Shown: piece after piece, positions 10,558-23,839 of the stretch
Layout of the letters: each line of letters starts with the position of its first letter
Position numbering within the stretch: position 1 is the stretch's first letter
Assembly (NCBI GenBank): GCA_900169235.1
Contig: FWCC01000017.1
Coordinates: 1-64,000 of the forward strand
Source: Zarea fungicola
Lineage: Eukaryota; Ascomycota; Sordariomycetes; Hypocreales; Cordycipitaceae
DNA length: 64,000 nucleotides
Direction: 5' to 3'
The notes under the pieces: generated by a model
What the model saw: only the letters and a program-made list of their open reading frames with translations
Told to the model about the DNA's origin: nothing
The model's database searches: none
Translations under genes and position numbers: made by a program

Positions 10558-13500
10558 GGCGACACACTCAATAAGCAAGTCGGCACCTGGGTGGCGAGTA
10601 TGTTTTCATGACCTGGCAGAAAGAGTTGCGCAGCAGCGACAGCGACAGCGACGTCAACGAATGAAGGGACGGCAGGGCGGCAGCAATGAGGGGGGCGGAG
10701 CCGGACGATAGACGGTGTAGGTGGGTGGCTTATGTCGACGATACGAGGTAGCTTAAAAGTTCGGCAGGCGGGAGATGGTATTAACAAACGAGCGGTAGCT
10801 GGAGTGAATGTTGATTTGGGAGCCGTTTGAAGATGTTGTAGAGTGAGCGTACAGGTGGCAAATTGTAAATATCGTGCTGCTATACTTTGCGGCCCGACAC
10901 GAGCGGCCTGAGCTGCACGGCCTACCTACTTTATTACCAGGTGCGACATTCCTGAGGGAGAGCACAACGTCATTTTTCGCACTTTTTAGCGGGCGAGGCG
11001 CTCCCTTGCCTGCAAAGAGCCACTGGGTGGTGGAGGGAGGCGCTAAGGATTGAAACAGTGAAACAGGGACAAGGAGCCAGCAGAAGCAGAAACACGCTAA
11101 GGCAGTACCTGGAGGGGCGATTTATTTATTTACAGCAAAAAACCTACGGAGATGACAGGACTGCAGGGCTGTGTGATTTTGATGGTGGGGCATTATAGCG
11201 CGGTACAGGAGTCCAGAAATAGCAGTCGGGTCAAGTGCCAAGATGTGCCAGGCGCTGTAGGTTAATCAACAGTGGTCGGGCGTCAAGGTATGCGCAGGGC
11301 AAACAACAATAATACTAATAATATTAAACCGCAGTGAGAAAAATAATACAAATAAGTGGGCATTATTTCCATTTATTCTGTAAGGATATATGGGAAAGTT
11401 AGTGGTGGCCAGCGAGGGATTTGCTACCTCAGCTTTCTGCCCTCGTATTTAGATATCTATTGTATGCGGGGAATTTTGATGCTGTACCTGTACCGGTACC
11501 TGCACAAACACAAACAAGCCTTGGCCACGAAACGAATCCAGTTCTCCATTGTTTGAAACCAGTCGAGTAAATTAAAAATGCTAGAAAAACGAGAACAATC
11601 GCTTACAGCCTTCTTAATTTCTATTATTATCAATTTTGTGTTTGCAAATAGGGCTCAACCGATCTGGCTTATTCCATACGTTGACAGTGGGCCATAGTGC
11701 CTGGGTGGCAGCAATGTAGGGAGTACCTACTCTGTACTAGGTACTAAGTTAGTTAGCCAATTTTGGAAGCCAGCCGGCATCAAGAAGCGAAACCCTGATG
11801 GTGCCCAACATCCTTCTGCTGGTATTTACTGCTAGTGGTGTTGATGACAGGTGGAGGGTAAGCGTAACCGAAAGTGATTACTATTTCCTTCAACTTGGTC
11901 TGAACTTGTCAACCACCGTCGCGTTTGCTGCTACAAGTTTGGCCCCTCACAAATTCCAACAAGGAAGATGTTATTAGCACAAGTAAGTACCCCTACTAAA
12001 TCAGCCTATGACGATGCAGGTAACGAAATGCAACCTCTCTCCACCTTTCGCCTTGACTGTGTACCAGTATGCAGTGCTTGATTGCGGGAGTTAGGCGGGA
12101 GTTGCGAGTTAGTGGTTCGTTAGTGGTTCGTTAGTGGTCAGCTAGCCAATCTGGCGGTTTGCGGCATCAGATTTCTATGTGGGGGCAGATGCGCCTGGTG
12201 CAAAGAACCATGAGCACGGTGAATAGTGATTTTGTCGACTGAGGGATGTGTGTCAGGAAGCCAGACTAATAAGCGTAAACGTACCCGTATTAGTAATTTT
12301 TTGCTTTACGAAGTACAAGTCATTTTAGAGCCAGGCGTGGTTGCCTATATGCATCTTGTCGAGTCCTTGGCCTCCTCTTTTTGGCAGTCGGTTTTCAGAA
12401 ACGACGAATCCAGGGTGGCACAGGCAAATTATCTTCATTGGCGCCTAAAGCCAGAAAGACTCGTGACGCCGTTGTTCACGACACACCATCTCCACTGTCT
12501 ACTGGAAAGCATCAAGTTATACTGGTTCGGTGGCGGTGCATCCAGGCTGCGATGCCATGTGCCATGCGCGAACTGCTCACCTTGTCAGTGACTGTCGACA
12601 TTGTGACAGCACCAGCCACGTTTTGTGACACACCTGATGATATCTAGGAACGCACGGGGCAGGCAGCGCCACAGACGCAGGGTGTGTGTGAAGAGGGTGT
12701 TTCGGCCGGCATGCAGATGGCTTCATTCCGAGTGCTGCACAACAATATATCTGCAATTCCAACCACTTGAACAAGAATCGGTAGCTGTCGCTTTGTAGGG
12801 TATGGATTACATTCTCTGCGGCTCCTTCTGTTTAGTTGATTGTAAACTCTCCAACGTCGCCACAAGCAAGGGCTAATGTATTGAGTACCTTGGCCAGTTA
12901 ATTCAGGGCATCTTTAATAAAGATCCTCGCTGACCACTCCCCTTGTTTTCCCCCAAGACAAAGGAAGCTAGCACATCTTAGGCACCTGCACTGGGTTTCT
13001 GGTTGCATGTCATCAGGAGCCACTTTCAACACCAGCAAGCCACCAAGTCCACCCACCATAGGCAGCTTGGGCCACCAAACCCAAGGGGCCAGTCGGCGCA
13101 AAAGTTAGTTCACATTCGCCCGCCAGTGAGCGCAATGAGCAACCAGCAACCACCACCACCTCCTCCAAAACACCCAGCAACAGAGACCACCATCCGTCCC
13201 TCCTCTTCTCGTCACCTTCTGCCTTCTCCTCCCCAGGCCACCACCGCCTTTGTTCCTCTTCGCCTAGCACCTAACTACTTACTCGCCATTCTCCTCCTTT
13301 TTACTTTACACATCACCTACTTCATGAGGTGCTCGCTAAAACGTCCCATATATTTTGCTCATTGATACACGCCCTTTGCTCCGGTCACCACCTCCCACTC
13401 GCCACTGTGTCACTTAGTAGTAGCAGCCTTACCGCCGCCGCGCCAGATGACGGCCGTTGTTGCTGTCCCACTCTGAGTTGAGCCCCGCGCCGCCTGCATT

Positions 13501-13670
13501 TCCTTGGATCCTCACTCCTTGCAGCAGTGTCTGCTGTGCACACAAATCCTCAACTTTACCATTCACCTCGCCGCTGCTTCTTCCTTCCTGTTTGTGCATC
13601 TCTGCCTGTCCCGCTGGACGTGCTTCTCTTCTGCACCTTTGCCCTCGGCTTCAGCCGATAACCCGTCAAC
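10558..13670. other. 3.1-kb gene-free divergent interval
   Basis: It separates the starts of the C2/MUN and ArfGAP genes. No ORF shows protein-like content. It holds a tandem 11-bp repeat at 12109-12141, GTAC-rich patches (about 11480-11500 and 11730-11750), and a C/T-rich tract from about 13130 to 13660 that is probably the ArfGAP promoter and leader. Confidence 0.55.
12109..12141. repeat. tandem 11-bp repeat, about three units
   Basis: TTAGTGGTTCG occurs twice in perfect tandem (12109-12119, 12120-12130), followed by the variant TTAGTGGTCAG. Confidence 0.75.
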
Positions 13671-16600
13671 ATGGGCAACGTGAGCAGCAGACCCGACGAC
13701 CAAACCGCCGCCTTCTTTCTCAGGGATCCGAATCGCTGTATGCTACTACTTACTTGCCCCAACTACCTGCTATGCCTCATTTCGTTTCTCGCCGGCCTCT
13801 TACTGGCTTTGCAGCTTGTCTCGCTAACTCTACCGTCCAGTAACCGTCTCATCCCTCACCATTACCAATCCTCGAAAGCGCAGCTCAATACATGTTACAC
13901 CCAATGCCTTTCCAGCCACTACTGTATCTGTCAGCCGGCCCGCGGGCGAATACACCCCCATAGAATTCGTTCAGGTTAGTGATGGTACCCTCGCTCTGCT
14001 GCTGAATTTCCCTCTAATCTCTATTTCTTCTTCGTGCAGGATCCAGAGCCTGGCACCTCCGGCTTATTGCTCAAACTAAACAGCGACGACGAACTCATAT
14101 TTACCTTTGCCTTTATCTTGCGCCAATCGCAGTCGTCTGCGGCGCCCACCGCTGCTTCCCCCGATGCTGCGCCTACCCCTCTCGATACTAGCATCTCTGG
14201 CTTGACCTTTGTCTGCGGCTCCTCATCACGCGAAGTTGAGAATCTTGTAACGCGCGAGTTCCTTGCCAATCCGAATCTACACAAAAATGACAACGTTGCC
14301 CTTGTCGGTGACTATTCTACCAGTGGCAGCTCGTCCGTCTCGTTCGAATGGACTTGGAAATGGAAGCCTCCCAAGCCGTTGGATGACAAGAGTGGCGGCT
14401 GGAGAAACTCTTGCAGTGTACGAATCTCTTCTTTCCAGACACCCACCTACTGTATCCATCACCCAATTATACTAACTGGCAACTAGTTTGTTGAGTACGA
14501 TTCTCGCGCCCATAGGCTGCATGCTCTGGCTGGCTTCTCCTACTGGGTTGCAGGTATGTCGTGCTCGTCCGCAAACACGCCGCACAGTCGGCTACTGACA
14601 CATTTGCTACCTATAGCCTCCTCCCCTGTCTACGCTAGCCAACCAAACTCGCCGTCACCGACCTTTGTTCTCGGATCTCCTCCCAAAATACGTGTCGCTT
14701 CTGCCCAATCGGTAGACTCGCGCTTGTATTCCGACGCCGAAGAGGTGCCGTTATCCCCGCTACCTGGTGCTATTGAGACCTTTTTGCCTCCCACCCACCT
14801 ACAGCAGCACAAGGAGCCGGTCAAGGTAGACGTGAGCTGCCCACGGCCTGGCGACGATGTCTCCGTATCCGACGACGGCCCCGTCTTCCGCGCTACGCTC
14901 AAGGCCCTTGAACAAAAAACTGGAAATATGCGCGTGCAAATGAAACGAGTCTTGAAGAAGGCTGAACAGGCACACACCAGTCAGCTGGAGGCTAACGATG
15001 CCCTTGTTGCGTTCATGGAGGCTTTGCGCGAAGCCTCGACTACCAATGCAAATGCAGTTCAGCCTGCACTCGAACATTACTTCGACAAGATAGCTCGAGA
15101 AATCCTGACTTACGACCGCCAAAATACGGCAAACCTGCAAAAAATTATCATTGAACCCATTAATAAACTCTACCAGCTCGATATCAAACAGGCGGAATCA
15201 AAGAAGCGGGACTTTGAGGAGGAGAGCAAGGACTATTACTCATACGTTTCGCGATATCTTGGCCAGCGCCAAGACTCGGTAAAGGCTAAGAAGCTTGCCG
15301 ACAGCGACTCCAAATATCAGAACAAGAGGCGCAACTTTGAGCTGAAACGGTTTGACTATTCCAGTTTTATGCAAGACCTACACGGTGGCCGCAAAGAGCA
15401 GGAGGTTCTGTCCCACCTAACCAGATACGCCGATGCGCAGACCAAGGGTTTCCTCGCGACGGCAAAGAAGATAGAAGCTCTTCTGCCGCAGCTTGATGCG
15501 CTATCATCCGAGGTGAGCGAGGCGGATAAAGAGTACCAATACCAGAGGCGGGAACGTGAAGAAAAGCGGCGCGTACTGGAAAAGAGCAACACCCCTTACT
15601 TGGAGCCTGAACAAGCCAGTCTTGCCAGTGCTCCGCCCCCGACTGCCTCCTCAAATGGAAACACAGGCCACACCTCTGATTCGGAACTGGGTCGCGCGGA
15701 TAGCACCGGCTCGCAGCTAAAGACAACGTCATCCGCTGGCCAGACCAGCATATCAGGTGTAGAGTTGGCCAAGCCTCCGTCGCTGTCCACAGTGATGGGT
15801 AGTCCTTCACAAAGCACCAAGTTCAAGGGATTCCGCGACTTGGAAGAACCAAACCCAGCTCTACTCTCTGTGCCTCAGCGGAAAGAGGGGCTTCTCTGGG
15901 CCCTCAATCGCCCAGGTGGACACGTCGACCCCCGAAATCTCAACAAACAAGGCTGGCACAAATTCTGGATTGTGCTCGACGGGGGTCAGCTCTCAGAGTA
16001 CAGCAACTGGAAGCAAAGATTGGATCTTCACATGGACCCAATTGATCTCCGAATGGCGTCTGTTCGCGAAGCTCGCAATGCAGAACGCCGTTTTTGCTTT
16101 GAAGTGATAACTCCAAATTCCAAACGCGTCTACCAAGCTACATCTGAAGAAGATATGAACAGCTGGATAGTTTCCATCAACAACGCCCTACAGAGCGCCG
16201 TGGAGGGACGAAGCGGCCGAGAAAGACACGATTCACCAGCGCATACTGGCAACGAGTCTTCCCTTAAGAGAGATATCGGTTCCATTCTCACTGGCAAGAC
16301 GCATTCTTCGGTACATGGCACTACCCATTCCCATAGCAGTTCGTCCAGCGGTATACCCTTCCGCCGAACTACTGTTGGAGCTCGGCCGACACCAGTGCGG
16401 ACGGCCAGCGCAGGTTACGATGAAAACCCGGATCAGCTGCTGCAGATGTTGCGCGAGACTGATCAGGGCAACAGCTGGTGCGCCGACTGTGGCTCGGGAG
16501 CCAAGGTGGAGTGGGTATCCATCAATCTTGGCATCATTCTCTGCATCGAGTGTAGCGGTATTCATCGATCATTGGGCACACATATCAGCAAGGTGAGGTC

Positions 16601-17282
16601 ATTGACCTTGGACATCAAGTCCTTTACGGTCGATATTGTCGAACTGCTTGTTTTGATTGGCAATCGTGTATCAAACATGGTGTGGGAAGCCACATTGGAT
16701 CCTAGCCAGAAGCTTGCGCCACAGGCAACGCGCGAGGTCCGACTCAGATTCATCACAGCCAAATATGTCAACCGAGCGTACGTGCAGCCAATTTCACCGA
16801 CGCTCTCACGATATGCCACACCCGACGACACTCTGTTGGCAGCGATTAAGAAGAATGAAATCCAACAGGTTCTCTATGCACTGGCGCTCAAGGCGAACCC
16901 CAACGTTTTGGACAAGATGAGAGGGACACACGCGGTTTGGCTAGCTCTTGCAGCTGCAGATCCCGCCTCGCCGTCACCAACATCCGGCGTGCCTACCGAC
17001 GCCGAAGCAAAGCCAGTGCCGTTCCCAGTGGCAGAACTGTTAACTCAGAACGGAGCGGAAATCCCGCTGGCACCACCAGCATTCCCACTGGGCCGCTTTG
17101 CACAACAATATGTTCAGCAAAAGCAGGGTAAAACTCGAGCAGGTGTACGAGACTCGGTATCGGCGTTGCCCAACAATAGCAGCAGCATAGAACGAACACA
17201 TTCGGAAACCGCCCAGACGAGGTTACAGAAGCGCATTAGCGCGGGTGGGAGACTGGCCAGGTCGCCAATTCCTGAGAGATAG
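13671..17282 (+). CDS. csx2: BAR-PH-ArfGAP protein (Csx2-type)
   Basis: Five exons (13671-13737, 13841-13974, 14040-14417, 14487-14553, 14617-17282) encode 1103 residues. The model is supported by continuous family sequence across each junction. The N-terminus MGNVSSRP may be N-myristoylated (Gly2, Ser6). A BAR-type helical region spans about residues 304-534. A PH domain follows at about 640-740. The ArfGAP zinc finger starts near 837 with C-x2-C-x16-C-x2-C and the arginine finger in SGIHRSLG. The last part has ankyrin-like sequence. The protein should stimulate GTP hydrolysis on Arf GTPases at curved, phosphoinositide-containing membranes during vesicle traffic. The last intron (63 nt) keeps frame and has no stop, so a longer isoform is possible. 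Confidence 0.9.
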
Positions 17283-19281
17283 GAAAACAACATCTGGGAT
17301 CGATTGACGGGGCTTGGCCTATGCTGCCACATCGTTGAGGTGCGCTATCGCAAAAGTGCAGAGCGACTGAGCTGCCACGAATTAATGGGACGTATGAATG
17401 ACAGGTTACGGCTTCTACGGCATGGGGCCGGATATTAATATGGATTGGGCAGGGTTTTCTAGGGCGCTTTTGAAGTTTTGGGTCCGCGTGCCGGTTGTCG
17501 CGTTTGTTGTATAAACTTTCTTGGTGCATATTTAGTTTTGCTCGTCTTTTTTCTTTTCTTTTCGTTTATTTGGAAATAAGACAGTAGGTATTTTGCTTCG
17601 AAAGGGGGAGTTGTGGTATGGCAGCCATCGAGCTGCATCCTTTTCAGTTTCTGGAGGAACGCAGGATTACGAAACACAACGTTTTAGAGGTATCCTGACT
17701 GATATAGTTATTCAATAATAAAGGAGAGACTGGGAGGCAGGTGCAGGAGTAGAAGTCTGCTGGGTTTCAAGGTATTCCTTGCTGATATTGCAGTCTACAA
17801 GTTGCTTTTTTTTTCTGGAAGTTGGACACGACATGACGTACGGAATAGCATGGGTACCCTATAATTGATAATGACAAGGATTACAGATGGCAATAGAATG
17901 TTTGAATGCATGAGAGCGCCGCAAGCTGTGTGATGTATATAGCAATGCATGATGCGAGGTTGATGCGACCCAGTGTTTGTGGTAAGCAGGACATGCATCC
18001 CTCTCCCAATGTATCTACAAGCAACCCTACGCTGTGATGAACGTCGGCGCAGCTTCGGGCATTAGACAGTCACACACTGAAGCAACATCCTGATGCCAGT
18101 TTCACGTGACAAGATGGAGGACATTGATGCAAAATCAAAAAGTCGAAAATGGCAAGCGATGGCGCAGCAGTGTGCAGCAACAGTCTATTTGTCAGTCATC
18201 CATCCATCACTGGGCTGCCTCCAACTAAATCCGTTCGACGGCGCCTAGTTAGATGAAAGAATGCAGGAACCCGGATTTCGTGCCAGTGGTAAAGGGCAGT
18301 GCCGCATTCCGAATGATCTCGAGTGTGCAAATGTGTGGGTATAAAAAACAAAAATAAATCATAAACTGGTTCACGGGGACGCCTTGTCATGGCGTGAATG
18401 GTGCGCGCGGTCGCCTGCCTTGCCAATCACGCTGATGACCAGTTCGGTGATTGTTGGAGGTACCAGTCAGCGGGTAATGCCTGCAGAGAGGTACTTGTTA
18501 TCAATGCAACTGGTACAAGAACTGCCCCGGGATCGTGGCGATGTGGCGAGAGGAATGGAGAATAGCGCGAGTGCCGCTTTTTAGAAAAAGGCGGCCAGAG
18601 AGCTAAGGTGCTGAGGAAGGATAACGTGCCATGATTTGAGGCGCATTTCTTTGCTTTGAGAGCTCTTTTATATCTAATTTGGACATGACATTTGATCTTT
18701 ATTGCAATTCGCAGCCGATCACCGATCAGAGTTGGAGGAGGAATACAGTACTCGGCTGCGGATTAGGGTCGGTTGGCCATTTAAAGCGGCGCCACAAAAC
18801 GCTGCGCCACGGCTCAAAGCTGCCCACTGGACGCCAAAGCTCTAGGCACCTGCAGCACTTAGCACCACTTAGACGGAACCCGCTACAGTACCAGTGACTC
18901 TAGCAACTCCAGTGACTCCATCAGCCCACCCCAAACCTGCACGAGGCTGTTCCCCGGCTTCCTCTTTTCCCTTTCAGCTATCCAGCATCAGCGTCCGCAC
19001 CAACTCGTAACCAATCCAATCTTGCAGTTTATTTTTCTGGAGGGGTTTGTATTTACGGCAAGGCAGCCGGACCACATTTTCAACTGTCGCTTCTTTCCTC
19101 CTTCTCTTTCACTTATTTCATCTGCATTGCTGAACGCCTTCTTGCCTTGCCTGTCTGCCTTGATCGCTTCAATTCTCGACCTTGGCTGCCTAACTATCCC
19201 CGGCATTTCCCATCAACTGATATAGATTCTCGAAACATCTTTGCCCATATTTTCTTTTAAATACCCCCTTTGCTCTTTGCA
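17283..19281. other. 2-kb intergenic interval, no gene seen
   Basis: It holds the 3' flank of the ArfGAP gene and the promoter and leader of the kinase gene (pyrimidine-rich from about 18950). A 72-codon ORF at 18679-18897 has no recognisable features. Confidence 0.5.
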
Positions 19282-21493
19282 ATGCCGCCTAACGGCGATA
19301 AGAGCCACCTCAAGCGGCCTCGAGTAAGTCTTTGTGCTCGCGCCGCCCAGCTTCTGTTTCTTGGTTTCCTTGTCCGCAACGCTGACAACCTACTCGCCGC
19401 AAAGGGCTCTTTGCCAGACGAGTCGGCCGAGAGCAAGAAGCCTCGCCGCTCCGATCGCCTCTCCGTCGCTGAGAACCATGACGCGCACCATGATGGCAGC
19501 AAGCACGGCAAGGCCAAGACGCCCGTCTCTCGCGACAACCACCTGCCGACTCCTCTGACCAACGACGCGACCTACGGCTCTACAGACCTCAAGGAGACAA
19601 CCCCGACGCCGTCAGGAGTCAAGACTGTCGAGGAGACAACCCCGCGCATCACAGACGATGGCTACTCCCAGCTTCATGCGCTGTCGTCGCCACCCCAGGA
19701 CACGCAGCCCATCAGCCAGCTCGTCGACAGACATCTCGAGTTCGCCGAGGATGCCGAGGACGAACCAGAGGAGGGTGTCTGGGGTTTCCTGGTCCCCCTC
19801 GACTCCAAGTATGGTGACAAGCCCATGGTGCTCAAGAAGCGATGCGCCTGCCCGCCGAATGACTCTATCCAAACGGCAGCTGACTCTGAGAAACCACCCA
19901 ATGTCCGTGATACCCCGCCAGCAATACATGAAGAGGAGGCTTACGAGCGCACACAGATTAATGGGATTGCGTCTCGCGGTTATCTGATTGGTCGCCACCC
20001 TGAATGCGGTAAGTTTTTCAATGCTATTTTCCGCCATGGCGGGCTTTCCTCAGCTGTCAAGGCGCTAACAAGCCCGCAGACATCGTCGTGAGCGAGGGAG
20101 TTGTCTCGAACCGACACTGCCTGATTTTTACTGAAAACAGCGGAAACGACTCTGTCGCCATCCTCGAGGATTTGTCTAGCAACGGTACATTTGTAAACGA
20201 AGCCATTGTCGGCCGCAACCAAAGACGTGAACTTGAGGATGGTGACGAAATTGCTGTCCACGGCCGCGCCAGATTCGTCTTCCGCTACCCCAAGAGCCGT
20301 CACACGAGCCCCTTCCTGCAGCAATACACACTACTCCAGAAACTCGGCAAGGGCCACTTTGCTGAGGTCTATCTATGCATCGAAAAGTCGACTGGCAAAC
20401 GCTTCGCCGTCAAAATCTTTACCAAAACGCCGGGGGTCGAGGAAAAGACCAAGACTGAAGGCCTGCAGCAAGAGATTGGCATGCTCATGGCCGTCAGTCA
20501 CCCCAACGTGCTCTGCTTGAAGGATACGTTTAATGAACGTGACCGTGTCTATCTCGTTTTGGAACTGGCACCCGAAGGTGAACTCTTCAACTACATTGTC
20601 GCCAAGTCCAAGCTCAGTGAGGACGAAACAAGAAAGCTCTTTAAGCAACTATTCCACGGCATCAAGTACCTTCACGAGCGCAATATTGTGCATCGTGACA
20701 TTAAGCCAGAAAATATTCTACTGGTCGACAAGGATCTTCATGTCAAACTGGCCGATTTCGGCTTGGCCAAAATTATCGGCGAGGAGTCCTTCACCACTAC
20801 CCTGTGTGGCACTCCCAGCTATGTTGCGCCTGAAATTCTTGCCGATTCTAAGCAACGGAAGTACACAAAGGCTGTCGACATCTGGTCACTCGGTGTCGTG
20901 CTGTACATCTGCCTGTGCGGCTTTCCCCCTTTCTCGGATGAGCTTCACTCCCGCGACTTCCCCTACACACTTTCCCAGCAGATTAGGAGCGGCCGTTTTG
21001 ACTACCCATCGCCATATTGGGACTCTGTCGGCGACCCAGCTTGTAAGTAGTTTTTTTTTTTTATACGTCAAGTACTTTTGCTAACATGGCCATAGTGGAC
21101 CTCATTGATTCCATGCTGATTGTCGACCCTGAGAAGAGATTCACAGTTGACCAGTGCCTTGCCCACCCATGGCTCACACAGCAGCCGATGAGCGTTAACG
21201 ATAGCACCGGCGGTCTTGTCGGCGGCATTGCTGGCCTGGAGGTCAATCGTAGAGCCCCTAAGCGGGAGCGTACGTTGCTCTGCCACTACAACCAGGTTCT
21301 GGTTCCTGCGCAGGTCACGGCTGGAGATGCCAAGACACCTGTCAAAGTCTTCACAAACCCCAAGGACCGCGTTATTAACGTGCCCCGTGAGCAGGCGCCA
21401 GCAGAGCAGCGAGCTCCTGCAGAATTCATGGGTATGGGTGGTAAAGGAGATCAAGTCCTCTTTGGAGAAAATGTCAAGGGCAAGAACAAATAG
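19282..21493 (+). CDS. cds1: FHA-domain checkpoint kinase (Chk2/Rad53/Cds1)
   Basis: Four exons (19282-19323, 19405-20008, 20080-21042, 21096-21493) give 668 residues. An acidic, Ser/Thr-rich N-terminus precedes an FHA domain (about 203-280) with GRHPEC, SNRHC and SSNGTFVN, the phosphothreonine-binding signature. The kinase domain (about 298-565) has GKGHFAEVY, the VKIF lysine, HRDIKPEN, DFGLAK and GTPSYVAPE, so it looks active. FHA followed by one kinase domain is the Chk2 layout (Cds1 in fission yeast, PRD-4 in Neurospora); budding yeast Rad53 has a second FHA domain, which is absent here. The expected role is DNA-damage and replication checkpoint signalling in the nucleus, after activation by ATM/ATR kinases. 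Intron 1 is 81 nt, stop-free and in frame; splicing is preferred because retention would insert a hydrophobic stretch after residue 14. Confidence 0.92.
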
Positions 21494-22395
21494 AGGACGT
21501 CGCGGGGTATGACGTTTTAATACGGGGTCCTTTGCGTTTTTTTTCTTCTTCTTCATTTATTGTATAGCAACATTCAATCATTAGCATTTTGTTTTTGGAC
21601 TGTATATAGATATTAGGACACGGTTTATTCGCTAGGTTTCTTATTGATGGAGATGTTGGTGACGGAGCGAAAGGCTGGAATTCCTCGGAGGAATAGCGTT
21701 GTTGGGCTGCTCGTTTGGCTGCTTTTGTTTTTCTTGTTTATTTTCACTTTGAAGGAATTCGGAGTACCAAAAGCATGTGTGAATCAACAATACTACAAAT
21801 TCAGCATCTCATAATTGGCACTGGTGATGTAAGTGGTGTTGTAGGAACAAAGTACACAAACGCGAAATCACGTGCCAAGTCACATGCGGCTTTATATAGC
21901 CACCGCCCTCGCTTAGCGCCCACACATTGAGGTGGCAGAAAATTTGGCGGGGTTCATTCTGGTGAAAGTGCACTGGAAGACAGACGGGCGGGCACGGGCA
22001 TGCAAGCCCAAACGGCACCGCCAAAGAAAAGCCCCGCCACAAGGGCTATTCCACTGTTCACCCAGGTTTATCAATTTTGGTGGCCCAATCTCCCTCTGGG
22101 ACTCTCTGCTGGGAACAAGTCGACGCTAATTCCACCCACCTTGACTTGCTACTCGTCCCTGGCGTTTGCTGGCCCCTCCGCTGAGTCAACTGTGCTTGTC
22201 CTCTGTGTCCAATTTTTTCCCACCCCCCGCCTGGTTGTGTGGCAGAGAGAGTCTTGCCTGGTATATCCTCTTCCTCGTCGATATCCAACCCTGCCATAAC
22301 GAGGGCAAAATTCAAACTCAAGGGCATTATAACCCGATTGTCAACCCCTCGATCGATATCAACCAGATTACGACGAAAAAAAAAAATCCGACAAT
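21494..22395. other. intergenic interval with eIF3m promoter
   Basis: It holds the kinase 3' flank (T-rich), a TATATAG element near 21893, and a C-rich stretch before the eIF3m start. No gene is seen. Confidence 0.5.
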
Positions 22396-23839
22396 ATGCC
22401 TGCTGCCAAGAGCAATGCGCAGCCCCAGCTGCTCTTTGTCGATGGATCCTTCGAGGAGCTCGCCAAAGAAATGGCCGAGTACCTCAAGGTCGAGGACGTG
22501 AAGCAGCTGCTGAGCGCGGACAAGCCTGCTCCCAAGGAGGATGTGCTGGCCAAGCTCGTTGCCGCCTCAAGCGCACTCAACACGGTCCCCGAGAAGGAGT
22601 ACACGGCCGCCTCGAACCTCATGGTCTATCTCGTCCTGCAGTCGGCCAACAGCAAAAAGTACCTGCCCACGCTGTGCGCCAACTTTGCCAAGCCCATGAG
22701 CAACTCGCCCGTCCACGGCGTCGGCCTGTCGCTCAACGCCCTCTCCACCGTGTTCAACCTGCTCGAGCCCGCCGACCCGATCCGTGCGCGCGTCTTCATG
22801 GAGATTCTCAAGTTCCTCAAGGCCAACGGCATGTTTGACAACCTGCGACCATACCTCGACAAGCTGCCAGAGTGGCTGGATTCCTGGAACGCTGGCGAGG
22901 AGATTGAGCGCAAGATTTACGAGGAGGTGGCTGATGTTGCCGCCGAGGCTGGTGAAGACACGTAAGTTTTGATGGACATCTGAACCTATTACATGGTGAT
23001 GTATATGTATATGTGCAAGATGTACAGATGCGCATGTATAGATGGATATGCATAGCATGGTTGCTAACCTACAATTCTCCTCTTTTAGTGAAAGCTATGA
23101 GTTCCTCCTCAAGGCTCTCCGCACCTTTGACGCCGACGACAAGGAAGAGCTCACCTCGGAAGATGCCCAACGGCTCTCCCTCCGCGCCGTCAAGATGGCC
23201 ATCGTTTCCAACACCTACTTCCTCTTTCAGGACCTCCGCGCCATCCCCTCGATACAGGCTCTCGCCGACACCCACCCCGTCTACTCACAACTGCTCGACA
23301 TCTTTGCCGAGCAGGACCTCGAAGACTACAACGACTTCAACGACGAGCACAAGGGCTGGGTCGAGCAGCAAAAGCTGGACGGCGACAAGCTGCACCGCAA
23401 GATGCGCCTCCTGACGTTTGCCAGCCTGGCCGCCGCCACCCCGTCCCGCGAGATTGACTACGGCAAGATCTGCAAGGCCCTCCAGATCCCCGAGGCCGAG
23501 GTCGAGAAGTGGACCATTGACGTGGTCCGCGCGGGTCTCGTTGAGGGCAAGCTCTCCCAGCAGCGCCAAATGTTCCTCGTCCATAAGGTCACCTACCGCG
23601 TCTTTGGCCAGAAGCAGTACCAGGAGCTCGCCACCCGCGTCGACCACTGGCGCACGACGCTCAACAACGTCCTCGGCGTCCTCCGCACGGAACAGACCAA
23701 CGCCAAGACGGCGCGGGAGCGCGAGGCGCAGGAACTGGAGCGCAAGCTCGCCAATGCCGGCTCGTCTGGTGGCGGCGGCCAGGGTGAGCGCCGCCGCGAG
23801 CAGAGACAGCAGCGCGAGCGTACTGACAATGATGATTAA
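22396..23839 (+). CDS. eIF3m: translation initiation factor eIF3 subunit M
   Basis: Two exons (22396-22961, 23089-23839) encode 438 residues. The 127-nt intron splits a Thr codon, with a GTAAGT donor and a TTTTAG acceptor. The sequence matches the eIF3m/PCI-domain family along its length. An alpha-helical N-terminal half is followed by a PCI domain (about residues 220-380) with the winged-helix segment around [21 protein letters not shown] charged tail rich in Glu, Arg and Gln follows. eIF3m is part of the eIF3 core that helps load the 40S ribosome and mRNA in the cytoplasm. The C-terminus is lower in complexity than usual but intact. Confidence 0.93.
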
